Below are positions 1-5,817 of a stretch of DNA of 35,826 bases, in pieces. The notes beneath the pieces were generated by a model. That model ran no database searches, was not told the origin of the DNA, and saw only the letters and a list, made by a program, of their open reading frames with translations. This stretch comes from JBQCDV01 sp051960855 (GTDB lineage: Bacteria > Actinomycetota > Actinomycetes > JAJZTN01): the NCBI GenBank assembly GCA_051960855.1, contig JBQCDV010000020.1, positions 1 through 35,826 on the forward strand, in the 5' to 3' direction. Positions within the stretch are counted from its first letter, which is position 1. Every line of letters begins with the position of its first letter. A program made the position numbers and the translations under genes.

Positions 1-210
1 CGAGCACTTGAGCTACAAGCCGAACGGGGGAGGTCCGGGGGCCTTCGCAAGCCGGGCTGGTGTCCGGAAGATCGCCTACGCTGTGCATCCGACAAGGGGG
101 GGCGCAGATGCATATGCAGGTGGCTAGCGCAGCGGGAGACTCTGCCGGTGGAACTTCGCGGGCGCTGACCCGTGGAGTGTCCCCGCTACAAAGAGTAACG
201 GCGCAGGCCA
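1..210. other. Left-edge region with no recognised gene
   Basis: I see no supportable coding sequence or structured RNA here. The short open frames on the plus strand have no recognisable domain, no good ribosome binding site and do not continue into a neighbour. It may be the flank of whatever lies to the left. Confidence 0.4.
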
Positions 211-244
211 GAGGCGGTTTCCGGAGAGATCCGGAGGCCGCCTC
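211..244. terminator. GC-rich terminator-like hairpin
   Basis: An inverted repeat with a 14-bp stem (7 bp GAGGCGG/CCGCCTC, two G-U wobbles, one A-U, then CCGG/CCGG) and a 6-nt loop. There is no clear T-run on either side, so it would be an intrinsic terminator without a U-tract, as is common in high-GC actinobacteria. It lies just downstream of the degraded response-regulator remnant on the minus strand and may be the old terminator of that operon. Confidence 0.45.
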
Positions 245-301
245 TCCTGTTCGTCCCGGGCCGAAATGTCAGCAGGATGTCAGCAGACGCCGTTCGATCG
301 C

Positions 302-727
302 TCAGATGTGAGGCACTCTCCGGTGGCCGACGTCCAGACCCGCGCGCAGCCGGTCGGTCGCGCCGCCAAAGATCATCACGTCGCCGTTCGCGACCGCGTG
401 CAGGGTGCTCCACCTCGGTGTGGTTGGCGCCCTTGCGCAGGTAGGCGTTGGCTCCGGCCCGCAACGCCCCCGACAGCGTGGCGTCGTCATCGAGCATGGT
501 CAGGACCAGCACGCCCACGTCGCGTTGCCCGGCGCGGGTCGCTGTGATCCCGCTCATCACGGGCAGGTGCAGGTCCATCACCACGACGTCGGGGAGCAGC
601 CTGTCGACCGCCTCGACGGCGTCCTCGCCGGTGGCCACTTGACCCACCACCTGACGCCGAGTTCGTCGAGGAGCAGGCGAAGGCCGTCGCGGACGACCGG
701 GTGGTCGTCGCGGGTCAGCACCCGCAC
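302..727 (-). pseudogene. Response regulator (NarL/LuxR family) remnant, frame-broken and truncated
   Basis: Reading three minus-strand frames in succession reconstructs a receiver domain. A GTG start at 727 gives VRVLTRDDHPVVRDGL, as in NarL-family regulators. After a frame change near 650 comes VVGQVATGEDAVEAVD and then DVVVMDLHLPVMSG with the phospho-acceptor Asp, VLVLTMLDDD and the conserved Lys in YLRKGAN. After a second shift near 410 comes LHAVANGDVMIFGGA, the linker typical of this family. The segment after MSGITATRA also looks a few residues short. No LuxR-type HTH follows before the stop at 302. The start is 24 nt after the stop of the kinase remnant, so the two once formed a kinase-regulator operon. 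Two shifts plus a missing output domain argue for true decay rather than one sequencing error. Confidence 0.75.
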
Positions 728-750
728 CGGATCGCCTCCGCCGTCACGTC

Positions 751-905
751 TCAGGTCTCCCGCACGGGCAGCCCGGCCGTCACCGTCGTCCCGATCCGGA
801 CGGTTGGGGTCGGCGGCAATGTCGAAACTGCCGCCAAGCTCGTCGGCGCGACGAGCCATCGACGCCGGTCCGACGCCGCCCTGCCCGGGGCCATGACCTC
901 CCGGC
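751..905 (-). pseudogene. Sensor histidine kinase C-terminal remnant
   Basis: The minus strand encodes the end of a NarX/DegS-type HATPase domain: a G-rich stretch, then SMARRADELGGSFDIAADPN, which matches the G2-box and following strand of these kinases. After a frame change near 800 it continues GTTVTAGLPVRET and stops at 751-753, the usual terminal strand of the family. Everything N-terminal of this (dimerisation helix, most ATP-binding residues, sensor) is missing. The remnant ends at about 905, just before the promoter of the toxin-antitoxin pair, so the 5' part was lost or replaced there. Confidence 0.7.
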
Positions 906-926
906 CGTCCGGCCGGACAGAAGTCG

Positions 927-960
927 TTGAAACCATTGCTCTTGCTTCGAATATTGCGAA
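927..960 (+). promoter_or_regulatory. Promoter and inverted-repeat operator of the PIN toxin-antitoxin operon
   Basis: A -35-like TTGAAA (927-932), a 17-bp spacer and an AT-rich -10-like AATATT (950-955) precede the antitoxin start by about 35 nt. TTCG-N7-CGAA (946-960) is an inverted repeat lying directly over the -10 element, where an autoregulating antitoxin would bind. The AT-richness stands out in this GC-rich window. That the antitoxin is the ligand is inferred from its HTH and from the usual behaviour of such modules. Confidence 0.5.
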
Positions 961-989
961 CAATGGCACCCTCTGAGGAAGGAGACACC

Positions 990-1445
990 ATGACCGCGTC
1001 GTCACTCGCTCCCGTCCAGCCCGACGAGTCCGACATCAGCACTGCCGTCGAGGCACTGCCGCATGTCAAGGACTACCTCGCCACCCACGCCGACAGCGTC
1101 ATCCGCCTCGTCGTCGCCGACGACCCGCAGGAGACGCTCATCGTTCCCCGCGGTGCGGTTGAGCTCCTCGCCCGGGTCCTCGCGCACATGGCGGCCGGCG
1201 AAGGGGTCTCGGTCGTGCCCGCGCATGCCGAGCTCACCACCCAGCAGGCCGCAGAGCTCCTCAACGTCAGCCGGCCCTTCCTCATCGGCCTGCTCGACGA
1301 CGGTCAAATCGAGTACCGCAAGGTCGGCAAGCACCGCCGGATCAAGGCCCAGTCTCTGATGGCCTACATGGCACGCGACGACCAGCAGCGGCGCGAGGCC
1401 GCAGAAGAGCTGACCCGGCTCAACCAAGAGATGGGCCTGCTCTGA
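990..1445 (+). CDS. Excisionase-family HTH protein, probable antitoxin
   Basis: A 151-residue protein with a MerR/excisionase-like winged-helix at about residues 81-128 (LTTQQAAELLNVSRPFLIGLLDDGQIEYRKVGKHRRI seen as helix-turn-helix plus wing, with the SRP and GKHRRI signatures). The N-terminal 75 residues are acidic and carry no motif I know. The ATG at 990 was chosen over an upstream in-frame ATG at 927 because GAGGAAGGAG (975-984) is a strong ribosome binding site and the promoter overlaps the earlier start. The PIN gene follows after one base. This pairing is a common actinobacterial toxin-antitoxin arrangement in which the HTH protein neutralises the PIN RNase and represses the operon. 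Function is inferred from family and context. Confidence 0.8.
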   Translation: MTASSLAPVQPDESDISTAVEALPHVKDYLATHADSVIRLVVADDPQETLIVPRGAVELLARVLAHMAAGEGVSVVPAHAELTTQQAAELLNVSRPFLIGLLDDGQIEYRKVGKHRRIKAQSLMAYMARDDQQRREAAEELTRLNQEMGLL

Positions 1446-1446
1446 G

Positions 1447-1998
1447 GTGGCGTTCGTCGTCCTCTACGACGCCAACGTGCTCTACCCGAGCACGCTCAGA
1501 GACCTGCTGATCCGCATCGCCCAAGCCGGACTCGTCCAGGCCAAGTGGACCGACCAGATCCTCGACGAGGTGTTCCGCAACCTCAGCGCCAACCGACCCG
1601 ACCTCGACCCGCAGAGGCTCGCCCGCACGCGCGAGCTGATGAACAAGGCCGTCCGCGACTGCCTGGTCACCGGCCACGAACCGTTCATCGACGCCCTCGA
1701 GCTGCCCGACCCCGACGACAGGCACGTGCTCGCCGCGGCGATCAGGGCCCGCGCACAGGTCATCGTCACCAACAACCTCAAAGATTTCCCGCGAAGGGCC
1801 CTCGAGCCATGGGCCGTGGAGGCGAAGTCGCCCGATGACTTCATCCTCGACCAGATCGACCTGAGCCGCGAAACGGTACACGCGGCCGTCCAGCGGATCG
1901 CCGGCTCCCGACAGAACCCGCCTGCGACCTTCGCCGACGTCCTCGCCATGCTCGAACGCGATGGCCTCGTCGAAACCTCGGCCGCACTCCGTCCGTGA
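1447..1998 (+). CDS. PIN-domain ribonuclease, probable toxin
   Basis: A 183-residue protein beginning at GTG one base after the antitoxin stop, so probably translationally coupled. The PIN fold acidic residues are visible: Asp8 in VLYDANVLYP, Glu41 in ILDEVF, Asp90/Asp91 in DPDDRHVLAAA, and NNLKDFP with Asn110 and Asp113 at the end of the core. PIN proteins are Mg-dependent single-strand RNases. About 60 residues follow the core domain (SPDDFILDQIDLS onward), a C-terminal extension seen in the longer PIN group that pairs with excisionase-type antitoxins. The RNA target is unknown. Confidence 0.85.
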   Translation: MAFVVLYDANVLYPSTLRDLLIRIAQAGLVQAKWTDQILDEVFRNLSANRPDLDPQRLARTRELMNKAVRDCLVTGHEPFIDALELPDPDDRHVLAAAIRARAQVIVTNNLKDFPRRALEPWAVEAKSPDDFILDQIDLSRETVHAAVQRIAGSRQNPPATFADVLAMLERDGLVETSAALRP

Positions 1999-2271
1999 GT
2001 GCGGGTGCGTCGCGGATGCTCGTCGCTTGAGGCTGAAACATTGTGCAGGTGAGCGCTGCAGCCCCCACATCCGCCGTGGCCAAGTCCGGAAAATCCTATG
2101 CTGGCCGCGTTGCTAGGCGACGCCCGCAAGAACGTCGACACGTTTGGGCGTCGATGCGGCACTCCTCCAGTTGGCCACGCACTGTTGGTTCGAGGGCTAC
2201 GTCGAGGGCGAATCGTTAGCTTCCGGCCCAGGACCATAGACGTCGGGCCACAAAGGCCGGGCGCGCCGCCA
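1999..2271. other. Intergenic region without a supportable gene
   Basis: This 270-bp stretch separates the toxin gene from the 3' end of the minus-strand regulator. A short open stretch at about 2117-2239 (plus, including LATHCWFEGYVEGES) has protein-like composition but no start, no RBS and no family I recognise. It may be a fragment of a lost accessory gene. Confidence 0.35.
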
Positions 2272-3030
2272 CTACGCCGAGGGCGACAGCTCGGCGAGGC
2301 AGAGGTCGGGCTCGACGAGTGGGTCGAGGCGAGTGGCCTCCAGCCCGCCTCCCAGCTCGGCGAGCGCACCCCTCATCAACCCCAGGTGCAGCAGGCACGG
2401 CAGGTTGCCCCGGCGGTCCACGACCTCGCGGAACGGGCAGTGCCGAAGCCTCAGCTGGTCCACCCCGCGCGTCGCTCCCGGGCTCCCCGCGCTCCCAGCA
2501 CTGCCCGAGCCCTCCGCCGGCGACGGCGCCTCGGGTGCGAAGCCCACCCGGTCGAGCAGTGCCACCAGGTGTGCACGTGCCTGCCCTCTGGTGAGGGCGG
2601 TACCCGGTGCAGGGCGGTCGACGAGATGGGCTCCCCACGATCGCCCCGTCTCGAGCGCCGCTGCCTCGACATCCGGCACGTGACGGGCGATCAATCCGCT
2701 CAGCATCTCGGCCAGCAGCTCGTAGTTGCGGTCGACGACCGGTTGGACGACGGCGGCGTAGCGGATCGCCGGCCGTCCCCGCCGGCCCTGCCTGCTCTGC
2801 TGGCTCTGCCCGCTCTGCCCGCTCTGCTCGGCGCGGTCCGGGAGACGGTGCAGGTCGCCTGACGCGACGAGGCCGTCGAGGTGGAACCGTGCGGTGGTCC
2901 GGTGCAGGCCGAGCTCCTCGGCGACCTCGTCGGTCGACACTCCGGCCGGGCTGCGTCGCACCAGCTCCCGAACGGCGCGGCGCGTGGACCCGTCCCTGGC
3001 CCGCCGTCCGTCCTCGCCCATGCTCGCCAT
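2272..3030 (-). CDS. HTH transcriptional regulator, COG2345-like, with C-terminal cysteine motif
   Basis: A 252-residue regulator. Residues 15-62 form a winged HTH (TRRAVRELV, GVSTDEVAEELGLHRTTARFHLDGLVASGDL). A Gln/Ser/Gly-rich insert follows at about 67-86, encoded by a 4x9-bp tandem repeat, then RPAIRYA, the wing signature of COG2345 regulators. The C-terminal half carries RLRHCPFREVV, LPCLLHLG and DLCLAEL, with cysteines 198, 212 and 244. In this family (SufR is the best-known relative) such cysteines ligate an Fe-S cluster that senses redox or Fe-S status, but only three are seen here. A second low-complexity insert (SGSAGSAGSPG) sits near 175-184. The ATG at 3030 is followed by another ATG three codons in, and neither has a strong RBS. 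Confidence 0.75.
   Translation of the reverse strand: MASMGEDGRRARDGSTRRAVRELVRRSPAGVSTDEVAEELGLHRTTARFHLDGLVASGDLHRLPDRAEQSGQSGQSQQSRQGRRGRPAIRYAAVVQPVVDRNYELLAEMLSGLIARHVPDVEAAALETGRSWGAHLVDRPAPGTALTRGQARAHLVALLDRVGFAPEAPSPAEGSGSAGSAGSPGATRGVDQLRLRHCPFREVVDRRGNLPCLLHLGLMRGALAELGGGLEATRLDPLVEPDLCLAELSPSA
2794..2829. repeat. 4 x 9-bp tandem repeat inside the COG2345-like regulator gene
   Basis: Four consecutive units of the form GCTCTGCNN lie on the plus strand. On the coding (minus) strand they encode the Ser/Gly/Gln-rich linker between the HTH and the effector half. The length is a multiple of three, so unit gain or loss keeps the frame. Confidence 0.85.
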
Positions 3031-3042
3031 CGTAGGAAGTGC

Positions 3043-3822
3043 CTAGACCGTCACAGGCAGGGACGCGGCGGCTGACGCAGGCTCCGGAGCCGGCGGGCCA
3101 GCGGCGATGCCGCGGTGCGGCTGCCGGAGGGGCCAGGTCGGGCAGCCGGCGCCGAGCCGACCGAGCCACTCGAGGGCGGCGGCTTCCGTCAGCACGTCCC
3201 CTTCCGGGGTGACGAGGGCGGGGACGGCCGGGCAGCCGAGGGCTTCCCAGGCTTGCCGCCACGAGGCCACACGCCGCCACCCCTCCGTCGTCAGCGGCTG
3301 CCCGTCGCAGGCGACCGCGCCACCCATGCGTCGCGTTACCCGCTGCATGTCGGGGTCTCGGTCGACCGGCTGCGGCAGGTCTGACATGCGGGTCGCCTCG
3401 CGGTCCGGCCGGGGCCAGACCAGGTCGGTCACGAGGCGGCGTACGTCAGCCGGGGCGCTGATGCTGCGACCGTCGCGCCAGACCGCCTCGAAGAGCCGCT
3501 CGCGCAGGGGCCGTGCGATGCCGTCGGTCAACGCCTCCGCGTAGGCGCTGACGGCAGCCTTCGTGTGGGGCAGGACGGCGGGGACGTCGGCGGGTAGGTG
3601 CTCGCCGGGCAGCACCAGGCTGGCGACAGCTGCCAGCTCGTGCTTGTGCGACGGCAGGTCGGGCCCCGTCGGTCGTCCGCTGACCGGAGCCCGCGCGTCG
3701 TGCTCGACCGCACGCCAGTCGATGTCGAGCAGCCCGCAGTCCTCAAGCAGGGCCGCTCGTTGGCTGGCGAGATAGGACCAGGGGCACGAGAAGTCGCCAT
3801 AGATCACCGCATGGGCGCTCAT
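3043..3822 (-). CDS. DsbA-family thioredoxin-fold oxidoreductase with CPWS active site
   Basis: A 259-residue protein starting at ATG 3822, overlapping the ferredoxin stop by ATGA. The N-terminus AVIYGDFSCPWSYLASQ is the beta1-alpha1 unit of the DsbA / HCCA-isomerase superfamily. The active site is C13-P-W-S16, so only the first Cys of a CxxC is kept. A helical insertion follows, and the C-terminal WRQAWEALGCPAVPALVTPEGDV holds the cis-Pro loop. A monothiol CPWS site fits a glutathione- or mycothiol-dependent reductase/isomerase better than a disulfide oxidase. There is no signal peptide, so it is cytoplasmic. Its tight coupling to the ferredoxin suggests a shared redox role, but the substrate is unknown. 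Confidence 0.7.
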   Translation of the reverse strand: MSAHAVIYGDFSCPWSYLASQRAALLEDCGLLDIDWRAVEHDARAPVSGRPTGPDLPSHKHELAAVASLVLPGEHLPADVPAVLPHTKAAVSAYAEALTDGIARPLRERLFEAVWRDGRSISAPADVRRLVTDLVWPRPDREATRMSDLPQPVDRDPDMQRVTRRMGGAVACDGQPLTTEGWRRVASWRQAWEALGCPAVPALVTPEGDVLTEAAALEWLGRLGAGCPTWPLRQPHRGIAAGPPAPEPASAAASLPVTV

Positions 3823-4178
3823 GCCAGGGTCTCCGATGACGTCTGCGGAGGCAGGCCGGCGACGAGCTCGGTGTCGCCGGGCAGGGGCCCGATCTTCGTG
3901 GCGCCACCGGGGCTTCCGAGGGGCTCGTCGCGGCCAGGGAGTGTCTCCGAGAAGAAGCGGGCGTTGTCCTCGACGTAGTCGTGCCACTGCTCCGGCACGT
4001 CCTCCTCGTAGTAGATCGCCTCGACCGGGCACACCGGCTCGCACGCGCCGCAGTCGACGCACTCGTCGGGCTGGATGTAGAGGCTGCGCGCACCCTCGTA
4101 GATGCAGTCGACGGGGCACTCGTCCACGCACGCGCGGTCCTTGACGTCGACGCAGGGCTGCGCAATGACATAGGGCAT
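3819..4178 (-). CDS. fdxA: 7Fe ferredoxin ([3Fe-4S][4Fe-4S])
   Basis: A 119-residue ferredoxin beginning MPYVIAQPCVDVKDRAC. The cysteine pattern C9-x7-C17-x3-C21-x3-C25-P..., followed by C40-x2-C43-x2-C46-x3-C50-P, is that of actinobacterial FdxA proteins, which carry one [3Fe-4S] and one [4Fe-4S] cluster. Residues 60-119 are the usual acidic tail plus a longer than usual C-terminal extension. GAGGAGG lies just upstream of the ATG at 4178, and a good promoter is at 4215-4243. It shares an intergenic region with the divergently transcribed dehydrogenase beta-subunit gene, so it could be an electron partner of that flavo-Fe-S enzyme; that link is inference. Confidence 0.92.
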   Translation of the reverse strand: MPYVIAQPCVDVKDRACVDECPVDCIYEGARSLYIQPDECVDCGACEPVCPVEAIYYEEDVPEQWHDYVEDNARFFSETLPGRDEPLGSPGGATKIGPLPGDTELVAGLPPQTSSETLA

Positions 4179-4214
4179 AGCCGGCCTCCTCGTTGCCTGG
4201 CTGGAATTGCTCCT

Positions 4215-4243
4215 ATCTAACTGCTCAAAATCCTCTAAAACAA
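4215..4243 (-). promoter_or_regulatory. Predicted promoter of the ferredoxin-DsbA operon
   Basis: On the minus strand TTGTTT (4243-4238), a 17-bp spacer and TTAGAT (4220-4215) form a sigma70-like promoter about 37 nt upstream of the ferredoxin ATG. This is one of the few AT-rich patches in the window. Confidence 0.5.
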
Positions 4244-4319
4244 GAGAACGGCGGTGCGTCTGTCGCGCCGCCTGCGGCTCGCGCGCGGACGAGCCTCGCT
4301 GCCAGCCCCACTCCGCTAT

Positions 4320-4331
4320 GTAACATTGCAC
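4320..4331. promoter_or_regulatory. Candidate GntR-type operator upstream of the dehydrogenase genes
   Basis: GTAACATTGCAC fits GT-N3-AT-N3-AC, an imperfect palindrome like those bound by GntR/FCD regulators. It lies 35 nt upstream of the ATG at 4367, and the same GT-N3-ATTGCAC string recurs at 7323-7334 before the next transcription unit. Binding by one of the two local GntR proteins is inferred. Confidence 0.45.
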
Positions 4332-4366
4332 CGCTCTATCCTGGGACCCGAGCGGTGGAGGCCTAC

Positions 4367-5548
4367 ATGGCGACAGTCGGACCCCGCACGGCCGACGTCG
4401 TCGTCGTCGGGGCCGGCATGGTCGGGGCGGCCGTCGCGTACTTCGCGGCACGGGCCGGTCTCTGCGTCGTCGTCCTCGAGCGCGGCCAGGTGGCGAGCGG
4501 GACGACCAGCGGCGGCGAGGGCAACATCCTCGTCTCCGACAAGGAACCCGGTCCGGAGCTGGACCTGGCGCTGACCTCCCAGCGGCTCTGGCTCGAGCTG
4601 GCCGACGAGCTGGGCCACGAGGGCTTTGAATTGGAGGCCAAAGGCGGCGTGGTCGTCGCGGCCACCGACATCGGCCTGGCCGCTCTGCGGAAGCTGGGCA
4701 CCGAGCAGCGCCGCCACGGCGTCGAGGTCGTGGACGTGGATGTGGACGGCCTGCACGAGCTGGAGCCGCACCTGGCCCGGGATCTGGCCGGGGGAGCCCT
4801 CTATCCCCAGGACCTGCAGGTGATGCCCGTGCTCGCAGCCGCACGGCTGCTCGAGGCGGCCCGCGCCCTCGGCGCCTACGTCCTCACCGGGACCGAGCTG
4901 CTCGGAGTGGAGACGAATGCCGCCGGCCACGTCGCGGCGGTGACGACGAGCGCCGGCCGGATCGCCACCCCTGCCGTCGTTAACGCGGCGGGGACCTGGG
5001 GTGGCGAGGTGTCGGCGCGCCTGGGGGCGCCGGTCCCGGTGCTGCCGCGGCGCGGCTTCATCCTCGTCACCGAGCCGCTGCCCCGCGTGGTGCGTCACAA
5101 GGTCTACGACGCCGACTACGTCGCCAACGTCGCCTCCTCCGCTGAGGGCCTCGAGACGTCCGCCGTCATCGAAGGCACGCGTGGGGGCACCGTGCTCATC
5201 GGCGCCAGCCGCGAACGCGTCGGCTTCGACCGCCAGCTCTCGGTCCCGGTCCTGCGCCGGCTCGCGGCGCAGGCCGTGCGCCTCTTTCCCGTCCTCGCAG
5301 ACGTCGCCGTGATGCGCGCCTACCGCGGCTTCCGCCCCTACTGCCCCGACCACCTCCCGATCGTGGGAGCCGACGAGCGGATCCCGGGTGTCTTCCATGC
5401 GTGTGGGCACGAGGGTGCCGGCATCGGGCTGGCGCCCGCGACAGGTCGGGCGCTGGCCGCGCTGCTCGTCGGCGCCGATGTGCGTGCCGAGCTGGGAGTC
5501 GACCTGGCGCCTTTCTCCCCGACTCGCTTCGCCGAGGTGACTGCCTGA
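4367..5548 (+). CDS. FAD-dependent oxidoreductase, D-hydroxyproline dehydrogenase beta subunit-like
   Basis: A 393-residue DAO-family flavoprotein. VVVVGAGMVGAAVAYFAARAG (about 11-31, written here only in part as GAGMVG at 15-20) is the dinucleotide-binding fold, followed by the ERG acid that ends the second strand and by GTTSGGEGNIL. The C-terminal FRPYCPDHLPIVG and HACGHEGAGIGLAPATG motifs are typical of the HcnC / D-amino-acid dehydrogenase group. In characterised hydroxyproline clusters this subunit oxidises cis-4-hydroxy-D-proline to 1-pyrroline-4-hydroxy-2-carboxylate. The ATG at 4367 was chosen for GGTGGAGG at 4354-4361 and because conserved sequence begins there, although the frame is open upstream. 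It overlaps the next gene by one base (TGATG). Substrate assignment rests on the neighbours. Confidence 0.85.
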   Translation: MATVGPRTADVVVVGAGMVGAAVAYFAARAGLCVVVLERGQVASGTTSGGEGNILVSDKEPGPELDLALTSQRLWLELADELGHEGFELEAKGGVVVAATDIGLAALRKLGTEQRRHGVEVVDVDVDGLHELEPHLARDLAGGALYPQDLQVMPVLAAARLLEAARALGAYVLTGTELLGVETNAAGHVAAVTTSAGRIATPAVVNAAGTWGGEVSARLGAPVPVLPRRGFILVTEPLPRVVRHKVYDADYVANVASSAEGLETSAVIEGTRGGTVLIGASRERVGFDRQLSVPVLRRLAAQAVRLFPVLADVAVMRAYRGFRPYCPDHLPIVGADERIPGVFHACGHEGAGIGLAPATGRALAALLVGADVRAELGVDLAPFSPTRFAEVTA

Positions 5549-5817
5549 TGCCCACCTTCTCTTTCGACGGCCGTGACATCGACTTCCGCCCCGGGCAGAG
5601 CGTGGGGGCGGCCCTGCTCGCCGCTGGCGTCCAGTCGTGGCGCACCACACGGCTGGAGGGCCGCCCCCGCGGTCTCTTCTGCGGCATCGGCGTCTGCTTC
5701 GACTGCCTCGTCGTCGCCGACGGCCGGCCCAACCTCCGCGCCTGCCTGCTGCCGGCGCGTGAGCAGATGCAGGTGACCACGCAGGAGGGGACCGGGCATG
5801 AGCGGCTCGCAGTCTGA
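5548..5817 (+). CDS. [2Fe-2S] ferredoxin-like subunit (D-hydroxyproline dehydrogenase gamma, HcnA-like)
   Basis: An 89-residue protein with a plant-type [2Fe-2S] fold: beta strands with FSFDGRDIDFRPGQSVGAALLAAG, then the cluster loop LFCGIGVCFDCLV (C-x4-C-x2-C) and the last ligand in LRACLLPA. This is the small subunit found in HcnABC-type dehydrogenases (opine, nopaline and D-hydroxyproline dehydrogenases), carrying electrons from the flavin subunits. Its start overlaps the beta-subunit stop by one base, and its last 20 bases overlap the start of the alpha subunit, which fits a stoichiometric complex. Confidence 0.88.
   Translation: MPTFSFDGRDIDFRPGQSVGAALLAAGVQSWRTTRLEGRPRGLFCGIGVCFDCLVVADGRPNLRACLLPAREQMQVTTQEGTGHERLAV

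Noticed and set aside
2117..2239. Short peptide with protein-like composition (LATHCWFEGYVEGES) between the toxin and the regulator
   Set aside because: No start codon, RBS or known family; too short to call even as a pseudogene.
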